From Lutibacter sp. Hel_I_33_5 (GTDB lineage: Bacteria; Bacteroidota; Bacteroidia; Flavobacteriales; Flavobacteriaceae): a stretch of DNA of 64,000 nt. A model generated the notes under the pieces. The model searched no databases. It was given only the letters and a program-made list of their open reading frames with translations, and had not been told where the DNA came from. Below, in pieces: positions 1 to 11,129 of this stretch (position 1 is the stretch's first letter; the number at the start of each line of letters is the position of its first letter). The stretch is from positions 2,909,001 to 2,973,000 of the forward strand of contig NZ_VISM01000001.1 in NCBI RefSeq assembly GCF_007827455.1, given 5' to 3'. The translations under genes and the position numbers were made by a program.

Positions 1-1
1 A

Positions 2-505
2 ACAACATGTTTAGCAGCAGCAGCAGGTGGTGTTATAGCAGCATTAGTATCATTTATTAAATATAAGAACCTTGATTTAACCATGTTTTTAAATGGTATT
101 TTAGGTGGTTTAGTTGGTATTACAGCTGGAGCAGATGTTATGACTCCAGAAAGCGCTATTATTATTGGAGGTATTGCAGGAGCAATTATTGTATTTGCAG
201 TATCATTAATTGATAAATTAAGATTAGATGACCCAGTAGGTGCTATCGCAGTGCACTTAGTATGTGGTATTTGGGGTACTTTAGCTGTAGGTATATTTTC
301 TACAAACCCAGAGCATACTTTTATAGCTCAATTAACTGGTGTAGCTTGTTATGCAGCTTTTTGTATAGTTACATCTTTCTTAATATTTTTTATACTTAAG
401 AAAACTGTTGGAATTAGAGTTTCAGAAAAAGAAGAATTACAAGGTTTAGATAAGCATGAGCATGGAATGAATGCATACCCAGATTTTAGATTAAATGAGC
501 ATTAA
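2..505 (+). CDS. amt: Ammonium transporter, C-terminal part (5' end outside window)
   Basis: The frame is open from base 2, so the gene is truncated by the window edge, not by a mutation. It encodes the last ~167 residues of an Amt/MEP/Rh-type ammonium channel of the inner membrane. The visible part contains several hydrophobic glycine/alanine-rich helices, and the segment DPVGAIAVHLVCGIWGTLAVG carries the second histidine of the family's twin-His pore motif. A short charged cytoplasmic tail (EKEELQGLDKHEHGMNAYPDF) ends the protein. The location just upstream of gltBD fits a nitrogen-assimilation neighbourhood. A hairpin terminator follows at 553-584, so gltB is probably transcribed separately. 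Family assignment is firm; substrate specificity is inferred from the family. Confidence 0.93.
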   Translation, partial: TTCLAAAAGGVIAALVSFIKYKNLDLTMFLNGILGGLVGITAGADVMTPESAIIIGGIAGAIIVFAVSLIDKLRLDDPVGAIAVHLVCGIWGTLAVGIFSTNPEHTFIAQLTGVACYAAFCIVTSFLIFFILKKTVGIRVSEKEELQGLDKHEHGMNAYPDFRLNEH

Positions 506-552
506 AAGAATAGAAGAAGAATAGAATTGTTAGTTAATTGTTTTTTAAAAAA

Positions 553-584
553 GTCTATAAAATTTATTTTATAGGCTTTTTTTT
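553..584 (+). terminator. Rho-independent terminator after amt
   Basis: A 10-bp stem (553-562 with 567-576, one G-U pair) closes a TTTA loop and is followed by eight T. It lies 48 nt after the amt stop codon. Confidence 0.8.
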
Positions 585-750
585 ATTTACCCAGTTTATT
601 AAATTATCATTTAAATTGGATTTAATTATCATTATTTAATTTTTTATATAGGTATTTTATTTTCATTATAAAAATCACATCATAAAAGCCAAAACACCTA
701 ATTATATTCAATAAAATAAGTAATTTAGCTGACTTAATTGAAGAATAATA

Positions 751-3700
751 ATGGAGAAACAAGGACTTTATTTACCTGAATTTGAACATGAGAATTGTGG
801 AGCTGGATTTATTTGTAATCTTAAAGGAGAGAAAACAAATCAAATTATTCATGATGCATTAGAGATTTTAGTAAAACTAGAACATAGAGGTGGTGTTAGT
901 GCAGATGGAAAAACTGGTGATGGAGCTGGATTATTAATTGATATTCCTCATACATACTTTAAAAGAGTTTGTAATTTTGATATACCAGAGCAAAGAGATT
1001 ATGCAGTAGGCTCGGTTTTCTTACCGAAAAACAAAAATCAATATAAATTCTGTAGAGATACTTTTGAAACAGAAATCAATAATCAAGGATTAAAAGTTCT
1101 TGGTTGGAGAGAAGTACCAGTTGATAACTCTAATTTAGGAGAAATTGCTTTAGCTTCAGAACCAAATATCGAACAACTCTTTATTGGAAAAACAGAAGAA
1201 ATAACTGAAGCTGTTTTTAAAGCAAAACTATATGCTGCTCGTAAAATTACAGAGCATATTATTTCTGGGTCTAAAATGTCTCAGGTTTCTTATTTTTATG
1301 TGTCTAGTTTATCTACAACAACTTTAATTTATAAAGGGATTATAAGACCAGAAGATATTGGTCCTTTTTTTAAAGATCTTCAAGAAAGAGATTTAGTTAC
1401 TCGTTTGGCATTAGTACATCAACGTTTTTCTACAAATACAATGCCTACTTGGGAGCTAGCGCAACCATTTAGATTTATGTGTCAGAATGGAGAAATTAAC
1501 ACGTTAAGAGGTAATGTTTCTAGAATGCGTGTGCGTGAAGAAATCATGAAAAGTGATGTTTTCGGACCACAAATCGATAAATTATTCCCAATTATTTTAC
1601 CAGGAAAATCAGATTCAGCTTCTATGGATATGGTGGTAGAATTATTAACGCATACAGGTAGGTCGTTACCTGAAGTGATGATGATGATGATTCCTGAAGC
1701 TTGGGAAAAGCACAAAACAATGTCACCAGAACGTAAAGCTTTTTACGAATACAACGCGTGTATTATGGAGCCTTGGGATGGGCCAGCTTCTGTACCGTTT
1801 ACAGATGGTGATTATATTGGTGCTTTATTAGATAGAAATGGTTTAAGACCTTCTAGATATACCGTTGCTAAAAGCGGAAAATTAATTATGTCTTCAGAAA
1901 TTGGTGTGGTAGAAGTTGCGCCAGAAGACGTAGAAAGTCACGGTAGATTAGAACCAGGAAAAATGTTCTTGGTGGATATGAACGAAGGACGTATCATCAA
2001 TGATGAAGAAATTAAAAGTAAGATTGTTTCAGAAAGACCATATCAAGAATGGTTAGATAAAACAAGATTGCATTTAAAAGATGTTCCTTATGAAGGAGAA
2101 ACGTGTCCTATAGAAACCATCGATGTAAAAACTAGACAACGTTTATTTAACTATACGTTTGAAGATATTCAAGAAGTAATTACTCCAATGGCACAAGTTG
2201 GTAAAGAAGCTTTAGGATCTATGGGAATAGATACACCTTTAGCGGTTTTATCAGACAGACCACAGTTGATTTCAAACTACTTTAAGCAATTATTTGCACA
2301 AGTTACAAATCCACCATTGGATGGAATTCGTGAAGAAATTGTAACAGACATTAGTTTATCATTAGGAAAAGATAGAAACATTTTTAGCATTACAGAAAGA
2401 CAGTGTAGAAAATTAAAAATTCAAAATCCTGTTATTTCTAATGCCGATTTAGAAAAAATTAGAAACATATCAATAGAAAGTTTTAAAGCAGAAACTATTG
2501 AAATGTTATATCCAAAAGCACAAGGTCTTAACGGATTAGAAGATGCTTTAGAAAATATTATCGTTCAGATTGAAAAAGCATTAGAGCGTAAAACAAATAT
2601 TATTATTCTTTCGGATAGAGGTGTAAACAAAGAATTTGCTCCTATCCCTGCTTTATTAGCATGTTCTTTTGTAAATCATCAATTAAACCGTTTACGTAAG
2701 CGTTCTTATTTCGATATTATTATTGAATCTGCAGAACCGCGTGAACCACATCATTTCGCAACTTTATTTGGTTATGGCGCAAGTGCTATCAACCCATATA
2801 TGGTGAATGAAATTATCAGAATGCAAGTTGCAGATGGTTTTATTACAGGAATGGATGAACAAAAAGCTGTTGATAATTTCAATAAAGCGATAGGAAAAGG
2901 GATTTTAAAAGTGATGAACAAAATTGGAATCTCAACGCTTCGTTCGTATAGAGGTTCTCAAATTTTTGAAATAGTTGGTTTCAACTCTCAATTTGTAGAA
3001 AAATACTTCCCATACACAGCTTCAAGAATTGAAGGTATTGGATTGTATGAAATTGAAAAAGAAATTGACCAGAGATACAAACAAGCGTATCCAGACAATC
3101 AGATTGATAAAAATTTAGGATTAAATATTGGAGGAGAATATAGATGGAGACGTAATGGTGAGCGACATATGTTTAATCCAACTACGGTTGCAAAATTACA
3201 GCAAGCTGTTCGTTTAAGTGATCAGAAAAGTTATGATGTATATGCTAAAGCGATCAATGAACAAGCTGAAAATTTAATGACCATTCGTGGTTTATTCGAG
3301 TTTGATAATTTTGACCCAATTCCTTTAGATGAAGTAGAACCTTGGACAGAAATTGTAAAACGTTTTAAAACGGGTGCCATGTCTTATGGATCTATTTCAA
3401 GAGAAGCACACGAAAATTTAGCGATTGCCATGAATAGAATTGGAGGAAAATCTAATTCTGGTGAAGGCGGAGAAGATAGAAAACGTTTTCAACCTGATGT
3501 AAATGGTGATAGTAGAAACTCTGCAATTAAGCAAGTGGCTTCAGGAAGATTTGGAGTGACTTCACATTACTTATCAAACGCAAAAGAGATTCAAATTAAA
3601 ATGGCTCAAGGTGCAAAACCTGGAGAAGGCGGTCAATTACCTGGTGAAAAAGTATTACCATGGATTGCAGCTGCAAGAAATTCAACCCCTTTTGTAGGTT

Positions 3701-5259
3701 TGATTTCGCCACCACCACATCACGATATTTATTCCATTGAAGATTTAGCACAATTAATTTACGATTTGAAAAATGCGAATCGTGAAGCAAGAATTAATGT
3801 AAAATTAGTTTCAGAAGTTGGTGTAGGTACAATTGCCGCAGGTGTTGCAAAAGCAAAAGCAGATGTTGTATTAATTGCTGGTTATGATGGAGGAACAGGA
3901 GCATCACCTTTAACATCTTTAAAACATGCTGGTTTACCTTGGGAACTTGGTTTAGCCGAAGCACAACAAACGTTAGTATTAAATAACTTAAGAAGTAGAA
4001 TTGTTGTAGAATGTGATGGCCAGTTAAAAACTGGACGTGATGTTGCAATTGCTACCTTATTAGGTGCAGAAGAATTTGGATTTGCAACAGCACCTTTAGT
4101 TGCTTCTGGTTGTATTATGATGCGTAAATGTCATTTAAATACATGTCCAGTAGGTATTGCAACTCAAGATAAAGAGTTACGTAAAAACTTTAAAGGAACA
4201 CCAGAACACGTAATTAATTTCTTCTATTATATAGCCGAAGAATTAAGAGCAATTATGGCACAATTAGGATTCCGTACGATGGATGAAATGATTGGTCAGA
4301 CTCATAAAATAAATGCAAATAAAGCAATCACACATTATAAAGCAAAAGGATTAGACTTATCATCAATCTTACATAGACCAGCGGTTTATAGCGAGATGGA
4401 AGTTAAGAATTCTGAAAAACAAGATCATGCTTTAGAAAATGTGATGGACTTTCAAATTTTGAAAGATTCGCATAGAGCATTATTCAGAAAAGAAAAAATG
4501 AATTTGAGTTACCCAATTAATAATACTGACAGAACTGTTGGTGCTATTGTAAGTAATGAAATTTCAAAAAAATATGGTCATTTAGGATTACCAGAAGATA
4601 CTATTAATGTAAACTTCTCTGGTTCTGCAGGACAAAGTTTTGGAGCATTTGGAGCACATGGATTAACATTTACTCTAGAAGGAAATACTAATGATTATTT
4701 AGGAAAAGGTTTATCTGGAGCTAAATTAATTGTTAAGAAACCAGCTAAAGCAGACTTTATTGCCGAAAACAATATCATTGTTGGTAATGTATGTATGTTC
4801 GGAGCAGTTGATGGTCAAGCATACATCAACGGAATTGCAGGAGAGCGTTTTGCAGTAAGAAACTCTGGAGCAACAGCAGTTGTAGAAGGTGTTGGAGATC
4901 ATTGCTGTGAATACATGACTGGAGGTAAAGTAGTTGTTCTTGGTAAAACAGGAAGAAATTTTGCAGCAGGTATGAGTGGCGGTATTGCGTATGTATATGA
5001 TCCTGAAAATAAATTCACTAATGGTTTATGTAACACAGAGACTATTGAATTTGAAGATATTACAAAAGAGAATGCAGAAGAATTAAAAGCAATCATCAAA
5101 AAACATGTTTCTTACACCAAAAGTAATAGAGGAAAAGAAATTTTAGCAGATTGGGATAACAGCATTAATAATTTTGTTAGAGTGATGCCAACTGAATACA
5201 AACGAGCTTTAAAACGTTTAGAGACAGAAGAACAACAAGTAGAAGAATTAACAGCATAG
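751..5259 (+). CDS. gltB: Glutamate synthase, large (alpha) subunit
   Basis: 1502 residues, the normal length of the bacterial GOGAT large subunit, which transfers the glutamine amide to 2-oxoglutarate. The N-terminus ends a 15-residue propeptide right before C16-G17, the Ntn-type amidotransferase nucleophile exposed after cleavage; this supports the chosen ATG. The glutaminase domain covers roughly residues 16-430. A central domain follows, then the FMN-binding synthase domain (about 790-1200) with the 3Fe-4S ligands C1121, C1127 and C1132 in [17 protein letters not shown]-terminal beta-helix (about 1240-1480) with GxxxG repeats completes the protein. gltD starts 4 nt after its stop, so the two subunits are co-transcribed. 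No promoter motif stands out upstream. Confidence 0.97.
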   Translation: MEKQGLYLPEFEHENCGAGFICNLKGEKTNQIIHDALEILVKLEHRGGVSADGKTGDGAGLLIDIPHTYFKRVCNFDIPEQRDYAVGSVFLPKNKNQYKFCRDTFETEINNQGLKVLGWREVPVDNSNLGEIALASEPNIEQLFIGKTEEITEAVFKAKLYAARKITEHIISGSKMSQVSYFYVSSLSTTTLIYKGIIRPEDIGPFFKDLQERDLVTRLALVHQRFSTNTMPTWELAQPFRFMCQNGEINTLRGNVSRMRVREEIMKSDVFGPQIDKLFPIILPGKSDSASMDMVVELLTHTGRSLPEVMMMMIPEAWEKHKTMSPERKAFYEYNACIMEPWDGPASVPFTDGDYIGALLDRNGLRPSRYTVAKSGKLIMSSEIGVVEVAPEDVESHGRLEPGKMFLVDMNEGRIINDEEIKSKIVSERPYQEWLDKTRLHLKDVPYEGETCPIETIDVKTRQRLFNYTFEDIQEVITPMAQVGKEALGSMGIDTPLAVLSDRPQLISNYFKQLFAQVTNPPLDGIREEIVTDISLSLGKDRNIFSITERQCRKLKIQNPVISNADLEKIRNISIESFKAETIEMLYPKAQGLNGLEDALENIIVQIEKALERKTNIIILSDRGVNKEFAPIPALLACSFVNHQLNRLRKRSYFDIIIESAEPREPHHFATLFGYGASAINPYMVNEIIRMQVADGFITGMDEQKAVDNFNKAIGKGILKVMNKIGISTLRSYRGSQIFEIVGFNSQFVEKYFPYTASRIEGIGLYEIEKEIDQRYKQAYPDNQIDKNLGLNIGGEYRWRRNGERHMFNPTTVAKLQQAVRLSDQKSYDVYAKAINEQAENLMTIRGLFEFDNFDPIPLDEVEPWTEIVKRFKTGAMSYGSISREAHENLAIAMNRIGGKSNSGEGGEDRKRFQPDVNGDSRNSAIKQVASGRFGVTSHYLSNAKEIQIKMAQGAKPGEGGQLPGEKVLPWIAAARNSTPFVGLISPPPHHDIYSIEDLAQLIYDLKNANREARINVKLVSEVGVGTIAAGVAKAKADVVLIAGYDGGTGASPLTSLKHAGLPWELGLAEAQQTLVLNNLRSRIVVECDGQLKTGRDVAIATLLGAEEFGFATAPLVASGCIMMRKCHLNTCPVGIATQDKELRKNFKGTPEHVINFFYYIAEELRAIMAQLGFRTMDEMIGQTHKINANKAITHYKAKGLDLSSILHRPAVYSEMEVKNSEKQDHALENVMDFQILKDSHRALFRKEKMNLSYPINNTDRTVGAIVSNEISKKYGHLGLPEDTINVNFSGSAGQSFGAFGAHGLTFTLEGNTNDYLGKGLSGAKLIVKKPAKADFIAENNIIVGNVCMFGAVDGQAYINGIAGERFAVRNSGATAVVEGVGDHCCEYMTGGKVVVLGKTGRNFAAGMSGGIAYVYDPENKFTNGLCNTETIEFEDITKENAEELKAIIKKHVSYTKSNRGKEILADWDNSINNFVRVMPTEYKRALKRLETEEQQVEELTA

Positions 5260-5263
5260 AACG

Positions 5264-6727
5264 ATGGGAAAAGTAACAGGTTTTAAAGAGTTCGAAAGAA
5301 AAGATGAAAAATACACGCCAGTAAAGGATCGTGTAAAAGATTATAAAGAATTTACTGTGCCTTTAAGTGATAAAGAAATCACAGAACAAGGTTCTCGTTG
5401 TATGGATTGTGGAATACCTTTTTGCCATAGTGGTTGTCCGCTTGGGAATTTAATTCCTGATTTTAACCATATGGTTCACCAAGGTGAATGGCAGAAGGCT
5501 TCGTGGGTATTACATGCTACTAATAATTTTCCTGAGTTTACAGGTCGTTTATGTCCCGCACCATGTGAACAAGCATGTGTACTAGGAATTATTGAAGATC
5601 CTGTTTCTATTGAAAATATTGAAAAAAATATAGTAGAACGTGCGTTTAAAGAAGGATGGATTAAGCCACAACCTCCAAAAGTTAGAACCGGAAAAACGAT
5701 TGCTGTAGTGGGTTCTGGACCAGCAGGTTTAGCAACAGCACAGCAATTAAATAGAGCGGGGCATACCGTTACTGTTTTTGAACGTGATGATGCTATTGGT
5801 GGATTATTACGTTACGGAATTCCTAATTTCAAAATGGAAAAAGGAATCATTGACAGACGTATTGCAATTCTTGAAGCTGAAGGAATTACATTTAAAACCA
5901 ATGTAAATGTTGGTGTAAATTATGATGTAAAAGATTTAAAAGCATTTGATGCGGTCGTTTTATGTGGAGGTGCTACCGAAAGAAGAAGTTTGCCAACACC
6001 TGGTATTGATGCAGATGGCGTAGTGCAAGCTATGGATTTCTTAACACAACAAACAAAAGTTGTTTTTGGTCAAAAAATTAAAGATCAAGTAATGGCAACT
6101 GATAAGGATGTGATTGTTATTGGTGGTGGAGATACTGGTTCAGATTGTATTGGAACATCGAATCGTCATGGAGCTAAATCAGTAGTAAATTTTGAGATAA
6201 TGCCGAAGCCTCCTGGACATCGTTCAGCTACAACTCCTTGGCCTTTTTGGCCATTACAGTTAAAAACGTCTTCTTCACATAAAGAAGGTGTAGAGCGTAA
6301 TTGGTTAATCAATACAAAAGAATTTATTAAAGATGAAGATGGAAAATTAACTGCTTTAAAAACGGTTAATGTTGAGTGGGAAATGATTCCTGGTGAAAGA
6401 CCAAAATTAATAGAAATTGAAGGAACTGAAAAAACTTGGCCATGTGATTTAGCATTGTTAGCTCTAGGTTTTACAGGACCAGAAAGTACATTAGCAGATA
6501 AATTAGGATTAGAAAAAGATGGACGTTCTAATTACAAAGCGACATACGGAAAATATCAAACCAATGTTCCTAATATTTTTGCAGCAGGAGATATGCGTAG
6601 AGGACAATCGTTAATTGTTTGGGCTATTTCTGAAGGTAGAGAAGCTGCACGTCAAGTAGATATTTATTTAATGGGTAAATCTGATTTACCTTCTAAAAAT
6701 GCTACTGGAGATTTGGTTGCTTTATAA
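5264..6727 (+). CDS. gltD: Glutamate synthase, small (beta) subunit
   Basis: 487 residues. This FAD- and NAD(P)H-binding subunit feeds electrons through Fe-S clusters to GltB. The N-terminal ferredoxin-like region has cysteines C46, C49, C54, C58 and C97, C101, C105 that bind two 4Fe-4S clusters. Two Rossmann dinucleotide motifs follow: VVGSGPAGLATAQQLNRAG (FAD, near residue 146) and VIGGGDTGSDCIG (NAD(P)H, near residue 287). The C-terminal NIFAAGDMRRGQSLIVWAISEGR is the usual second FAD contact. It is spaced 4 nt from gltB. The ilv leader region begins about 55 nt after the stop, and the first clear terminator downstream is the ilv attenuator itself, so gltBD read-through into ilv cannot be excluded. 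Confidence 0.97.
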   Translation: MGKVTGFKEFERKDEKYTPVKDRVKDYKEFTVPLSDKEITEQGSRCMDCGIPFCHSGCPLGNLIPDFNHMVHQGEWQKASWVLHATNNFPEFTGRLCPAPCEQACVLGIIEDPVSIENIEKNIVERAFKEGWIKPQPPKVRTGKTIAVVGSGPAGLATAQQLNRAGHTVTVFERDDAIGGLLRYGIPNFKMEKGIIDRRIAILEAEGITFKTNVNVGVNYDVKDLKAFDAVVLCGGATERRSLPTPGIDADGVVQAMDFLTQQTKVVFGQKIKDQVMATDKDVIVIGGGDTGSDCIGTSNRHGAKSVVNFEIMPKPPGHRSATTPWPFWPLQLKTSSSHKEGVERNWLINTKEFIKDEDGKLTALKTVNVEWEMIPGERPKLIEIEGTEKTWPCDLALLALGFTGPESTLADKLGLEKDGRSNYKATYGKYQTNVPNIFAAGDMRRGQSLIVWAISEGREAARQVDIYLMGKSDLPSKNATGDLVAL

Positions 6728-6767
6728 TTTTTATCGATGAAAGTGATTCGCATTAAAAATAAATTTT

Positions 6768-6775
6768 CATATTTG
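6768..6775 (+). promoter_or_regulatory. Possible -7 element for the ilv leader
   Basis: CATATTTG fits the Bacteroidota -7 consensus TAnnTTTG except for the first base. It would place the start site at about 6780-6783, immediately at the leader peptide ATG (6784), so the leader would be translated from an almost leaderless transcript. No convincing -33 TTTG is present, so this is tentative. Confidence 0.33.
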
Positions 6776-6783
6776 CACTTTAT

Positions 6784-6846
6784 ATGTATAAACAAGTATT
6801 AAATATCATTTTAGTTTCTGTCATTGTAATTCCATTACAACGATAG
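6784..6846 (+). CDS. ilvL: ilv operon leader peptide (20 residues)
   Basis: A short ATG-to-TAG frame encodes MYKQVLNIILVSVIVIPLQR. Eleven of its 20 residues are Ile (4), Val (4) or Leu (3), the three products of the downstream pathway, and the run GTT TCT GTC ATT GTA ATT (6814-6831) lies on the first strand of a hairpin. The composition, the position 231 nt before ilvD, and the terminator that follows match ilv leader peptides of Proteobacteria such as IlvL. It is too short for ordinary gene calling. Its role would be to sense charged branched-chain tRNAs by ribosome stalling, not to make a functional protein. Translation is inferred. Confidence 0.82.
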   Translation: MYKQVLNIILVSVIVIPLQR

Positions 6847-6908
6847 GAAGTCTATATTTAATATTTTATAAATATTTAAAAGCTTCCATAATTTGGAAGC
6901 TTTTTTTT
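6815..6908 (+). promoter_or_regulatory. Transcription attenuator of the ilv operon
   Basis: Three alternative pairings are visible. Strand 1:2 is a long hairpin, 6815-6830 with 6834-6849, whose core TTGTAAT/ATTACAA is perfect and which sequesters GGAAG at 6846-6850. GGAAG can instead pair with CTTCC at 6883-6887 (antiterminator 2:3). CTTCC is otherwise the 5' arm of the terminator 3:4, stem 6878-6888 with 6894-6904, followed by a T tract. The Val/Ile codons of the leader peptide lie on strand 1, so a ribosome stalled there would free GGAAG and prevent termination. This is the textbook logic of amino-acid attenuation; the pairings are read by eye. Confidence 0.82.
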
Positions 6909-7076
6909 ATGTCTATAGATATCATATACTGAATATGTTAAAATATTGAAAATTAGGATTTTAAATGATTTTTAGGATTGGTGAAAATCATCAATAAAAT
7001 AAAAAAAGAATAAAAAAATATAGAGAATAAAATACTTTCGATACTTGAAAAAGTATATAACACAACAGAATAGATA

Positions 7077-8756
7077 ATGACTTTAAATAAACACAGTAGA
7101 AGATTAACTCAAGATGAGTCTCAGCCAGCATCACAAGCCATGTTATATGCAGTTGGTTTGACTGATGAAGATATGCAAAAAGCACAAGTTGGTATTGCAA
7201 GTACAGGGTACGATGGTAACCCTTGTAATATGCATTTAAACAATTTGGCTGGAGAAGTAAAAGTTGAGTGTAAAATTGCTGGTTTAGTTGGTTTAGGATT
7301 TAATACGATTGGTGTTTCTGATGGAATTTCTATGGGGACGTCGGGTATGAATTACTCATTAGCATCAAGAGATATTATTGCAGATTCTATAGAAACAGTT
7401 ATGAATGCACAAAGTTATGATGCATTGATTTCTGTGGTTGGTTGTGATAAAAATATGCCAGGAGCTGTAATTTCTATGTTGCGTTTAAATCGTCCATCAA
7501 TTATGATGTATGGTGGTACAATTGCTTCTGGAAATTATAAAGGAAGAAAATTAAATATTGTTTCTGCATTTGAAGCTTTAGGGCAAAAAGTTGCTGGAGA
7601 AATTGAAGAAGAAGAATATAGGGAAATTATAAAAAGAGCCATTCCTGGTGCTGGAGCATGTGGAGGAATGTATACCGCAAATACAATGGCGTCTGCTATT
7701 GAATGTATGGGGTTTGCTTTGCCGTATAATTCATCAATCCCAGCAGAAAATCCAAATAAATTATCGGAAGCAGAAAGAACGGCTTTGGCGATTAAAAATT
7801 TATTAGAATTAGATTTAAAGCCATTAGATATTATTTCTAAAAAATCAATTGAAAATGCGATTGCTTTGGTAAATGCATTAGGTGGATCAACCAATGCAGT
7901 ATTACACTTTTTGGCGATTGCTCATGCAGCTGATATCGATTTTACTTTAGAAGATTTTCAAAAAGTAAGTGATAGAACTCCGTTAATTGCTGATTTAAAA
8001 CCATCAGGAAAATACTTAATGGAAGACGTTCATGGTATTGGTGGTACGCCAGCAATTATGAAATATTTATTAGACAATGGATATTTACATGGAGAATGTT
8101 TAACGGTTACAGGGAAAACATTGGCTGAGAATTTAGCAGATGTAAAAGCGATGGAATTTGATGAGCAAGATGTTATTTATCCAAAAGATAAAGCATTAAA
8201 AACATCAGGAAACATCCAGATATTATATGGAAACTTAGCTTCGGAAGGAGCAGTTGCAAAAATCTCTGGAAACGAAGGGTTGTTATTTGAAGGGAAAGCA
8301 GTTGTATACGATGGTGAACAAGCTGCAAATACAGGTATTTCGAATGGAGAAGTCGAACGAGGAGATGTCGTCGTTATTCGTTATGTAGGTCCAAAAGGAG
8401 GTCCAGGAATGCCAGAAATGTTAAAACCAACTTCGTTAATTATGGGAGCAGGTTTAGGAAAATCGGTAGCATTAATTACCGATGGTCGTTTTTCTGGTGG
8501 AACACACGGATTTGTTGTGGGTCACATAACGCCAGAAGCACAATCGGGAGGAACAATCGGATTGTTGAAAACTGGAGATAAAATTAAAATTAGTGCTGAA
8601 GATAATTCAATTAATGTATTGCTTTCTGATGAAGAATTAGCAGAAAGAAAAGCAAATTGGGTTGAACCAGCATTAAAACACAAAAAAGGAATATTATATA
8701 AATATGCAAAAACTGTTGCATCAGCATCTAAAGGATGTGTAACAGACGCATTTTAA
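7077..8756 (+). CDS. ilvD: Dihydroxy-acid dehydratase
   Basis: 559 residues, full length for IlvD/Edd dehydratases. It removes water from 2,3-dihydroxy-isovalerate and -methylvalerate to give the 2-oxo acid precursors of valine and isoleucine. The Fe-S ligands are visible as C50 (GNPCNMHL), C123 ([11 protein letters not shown]) and C195 ([14 protein letters not shown]). The C-terminal [19 protein letters not shown] motif is also intact. It is the first structural gene of ilvDBNC, behind the attenuator and a ~170-nt AT-rich 5' UTR with no other recognisable element. The 97-nt gap to ilvB contains a purine-rich stretch that can pair with a pyrimidine-rich stretch just before ilvB. Confidence 0.96.
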   Translation: MTLNKHSRRLTQDESQPASQAMLYAVGLTDEDMQKAQVGIASTGYDGNPCNMHLNNLAGEVKVECKIAGLVGLGFNTIGVSDGISMGTSGMNYSLASRDIIADSIETVMNAQSYDALISVVGCDKNMPGAVISMLRLNRPSIMMYGGTIASGNYKGRKLNIVSAFEALGQKVAGEIEEEEYREIIKRAIPGAGACGGMYTANTMASAIECMGFALPYNSSIPAENPNKLSEAERTALAIKNLLELDLKPLDIISKKSIENAIALVNALGGSTNAVLHFLAIAHAADIDFTLEDFQKVSDRTPLIADLKPSGKYLMEDVHGIGGTPAIMKYLLDNGYLHGECLTVTGKTLAENLADVKAMEFDEQDVIYPKDKALKTSGNIQILYGNLASEGAVAKISGNEGLLFEGKAVVYDGEQAANTGISNGEVERGDVVVIRYVGPKGGPGMPEMLKPTSLIMGAGLGKSVALITDGRFSGGTHGFVVGHITPEAQSGGTIGLLKTGDKIKISAEDNSINVLLSDEELAERKANWVEPALKHKKGILYKYAKTVASASKGCVTDAF

Positions 8757-8853
8757 AATAAGAGAAAAGAACAAAGAGTTAAGAATCAAGAAAATGAGAA
8801 TAAAAATATCTCTATTCTTTTTTCTCTTTTCTTTCATCTAAAAAGAAAAAAAT

Positions 8854-10587
8854 ATGGAAACACAAACCATAAAAAGTCAAAATAAAACATCAAAAACTAC
8901 AGAACGTATTTCTGGTAGTGAGGCAATTGTTAGATCCTTAATTGAAGAAGGAGTAGATATTCTTTACGGATATCCTGGAGGAGCAATTATGCCAGTTTAT
9001 GATGAATTATATAAGTATCAAGATAAAATTCATCACGTTTTAACACGTCATGAACAAGGAGCAACGCATTCTGCGCAAGGATATGCTAGAATTTCTAATA
9101 AAGTTGGTGTAGCAATTGCTACTTCTGGACCAGGAGCAACCAATTTAATTACGGGTATTGCAGATGCGCAAATAGATTCTACACCAATGGTGTGTATCAC
9201 TGGGCAAGTACCTTCTCATTTATTAGGGAGTGATGCGTTTCAAGAAACAGATATTGTTGGAATTTCAACACCAGTAACAAAATGGAACTGTCAAGTAACA
9301 AAAGCATCTCAAATTCCAGAAGCAATTGCGAAAGCATTTTATATTGCTAAAAGTGGAAGACCAGGACCAGTTTTGGTTGATATTACCAAAGATGCTCAAT
9401 TTGAAGAGTTTGATTTTTCGTATGAAAAATGTACAAAAGTTAGAAGCTATAATCCTGTTCCAAAAACTGATATTAATTCAGTTGAAGCTGCGGCAAAATT
9501 AATTAATGAAGCTAAAAAGCCATTAATTGTTTGGGGGCAAGGAGTTATTTTAAGTGAGGCAGAAGAGCAATTAAAAGCAGTTGTAGAAAAAGCAGGAATA
9601 CCTGCTGCTTGGACTATTTTAGGAGCATCTGCAATTCCAACTTCACATCCATTAAATGTTGGTATGGTTGGTATGCATGGTAATTATGCGCCAAATATCT
9701 TAACCAACGAATGTGATGTGTTAATTGCGATCGGAATGCGATTTGATGATCGAGTTACTGGAAGTTTAAATACGTATGCTAAGCAAGCAAAAGTAATTCA
9801 CTTTGAAATTGATCCAGCAGAAATTGATAAAAACGTAAAAACGGATGTTGCTGTTTTAGGTGATGCAAAAGTAAGTTTAGATTCTTTGTTGCCTTTATTA
9901 GATGAGAAGACTCATGCTGATTGGCATCAGAAGTTTAAAGATTTATATGCAATTGAATACGAAAAAGTAATCAAAAACGATTTATATCCTTCCAAAGAAG
10001 GCTTAACAATGGGTGAGGTTTTGAAAGAAATCAACATTCAAAGTAAAGGTGAAGCAGCAATTGTAACTGATGTAGGTCAGCACCAAATGGTAGCTTGTAG
10101 ATATGCAGATTTTAATGTTACAAAAAGTAATATTACTTCTGGTGGATTAGGAACTATGGGCTTTGGTTTACCAGCTGCAATTGGCGCAAAAATGGCAGCT
10201 CCAGAACGTGAAGTTGTATCTATATCTGGTGATGGTGGTTATCAAATGACGATTCAAGAATTAGGAACAATTTTTCAGCAAAAAGCCGCTGTAAAAGTGG
10301 TAGTTTTAAATAATGATTTTTTAGGAATGGTACGTCAATGGCAGCAGTTATTTTTTGACAAGCGTTACGCATCAACAGAAATGGTAAACCCAAATTTTGT
10401 AAAAATTGCTGAAGGATATTATATAAAAGCAAGAAAAGTAACAAAACGTGAAGAATTAGCAGATGCTGTTGCAGAAATGATGCAGAGTAAAGAAGCTTAT
10501 TTTTTAGAAGTTTGTGTAGAAAAAGAAGATAATGTATTTCCAATGATTCCTTCTGGTGCAAGTGTTTCAGATATAAGATTAGAATAA
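8854..10587 (+). CDS. ilvB: Acetolactate synthase, large (catalytic) subunit
   Basis: 577 residues of the thiamine-diphosphate enzyme family. It condenses pyruvate with pyruvate or 2-oxobutyrate, the first common step of valine/leucine and isoleucine synthesis. The N-terminal PYR domain contains YGYPGGAIMPVYD and the catalytic glutamate E67 in TRHEQGA. The C-terminal PP domain has the TPP/Mg motif SGDGGYQMTIQELGT, continuing to VVLNNDFLGMVRQWQ. The N-terminus has about 18 extra polar residues before the family core starts at ERISGSEAIV. It is followed after one base by ilvN. Confidence 0.96.
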   Translation: METQTIKSQNKTSKTTERISGSEAIVRSLIEEGVDILYGYPGGAIMPVYDELYKYQDKIHHVLTRHEQGATHSAQGYARISNKVGVAIATSGPGATNLITGIADAQIDSTPMVCITGQVPSHLLGSDAFQETDIVGISTPVTKWNCQVTKASQIPEAIAKAFYIAKSGRPGPVLVDITKDAQFEEFDFSYEKCTKVRSYNPVPKTDINSVEAAAKLINEAKKPLIVWGQGVILSEAEEQLKAVVEKAGIPAAWTILGASAIPTSHPLNVGMVGMHGNYAPNILTNECDVLIAIGMRFDDRVTGSLNTYAKQAKVIHFEIDPAEIDKNVKTDVAVLGDAKVSLDSLLPLLDEKTHADWHQKFKDLYAIEYEKVIKNDLYPSKEGLTMGEVLKEINIQSKGEAAIVTDVGQHQMVACRYADFNVTKSNITSGGLGTMGFGLPAAIGAKMAAPEREVVSISGDGGYQMTIQELGTIFQQKAAVKVVVLNNDFLGMVRQWQQLFFDKRYASTEMVNPNFVKIAEGYYIKARKVTKREELADAVAEMMQSKEAYFLEVCVEKEDNVFPMIPSGASVSDIRLE

Positions 10588-10588
10588 A

Positions 10589-11119
10589 ATGAGTACAGAA
10601 AAACAACTATTCGCAGTATCGATTTATACTGAAAATAATATTGGATTGTTGAATCGAATTTCAGCAATTTTTCAAAGAAGACATATTAATATTGAAAGTT
10701 TAAATACATCACCATCAGAAATTGAAGGCGTATCTAAATTTATTATTGTTATCAATATGACTGAAGATAATGTTAAGAAAATTATCGGTCAGATAGAAAA
10801 GCAAATTGAAGTAATTAAAGCGTATTATCATGATATTGAGGATACAATTTATCAGATTTCAGGTTTGTTTAAAATTAAATCTGAATTATTGTTTGAAGAA
10901 CGTCAGATTCAGAATATCATCAAAGAAAGTAATGCTAGAATTGTTACTGTAAATAAAGAGTTTTTTGTTCTTGAAAAATCAGGAAAAAAAGATGAAATCG
11001 TAGCATTATATAATCAATTAAACGTTTTTGGTATTATGCAATACACACGTTCTGGATTGATTGCAGTGACCAAAGAAGAAATGAAAATATCAACAATGTT
11101 AGAAACATTCAACAACTAA
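10589..11119 (+). CDS. ilvN: Acetolactate synthase, small (regulatory) subunit
   Basis: 176 residues. An N-terminal ACT domain (about residues 8-80, FAVSIYTENNIGLLNRISAIFQRRHINIESL) is the site where valine normally binds for feedback inhibition. A second ACT-like half follows. The start codon lies one base after the ilvB stop codon, so the two subunits are probably translationally coupled. ilvC begins 10 nt downstream. Length and order match bacterial IlvN/IlvH. Confidence 0.95.
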   Translation: MSTEKQLFAVSIYTENNIGLLNRISAIFQRRHINIESLNTSPSEIEGVSKFIIVINMTEDNVKKIIGQIEKQIEVIKAYYHDIEDTIYQISGLFKIKSELLFEERQIQNIIKESNARIVTVNKEFFVLEKSGKKDEIVALYNQLNVFGIMQYTRSGLIAVTKEEMKISTMLETFNN

Positions 11120-11129
11120 ATAAATAAAA

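Noticed and set aside
6909..7076. Possible additional riboswitch in the ilvD 5' UTR
   Set aside because: Only AT-rich sequence without stable paired elements; the attenuator upstream suffices to explain regulation.
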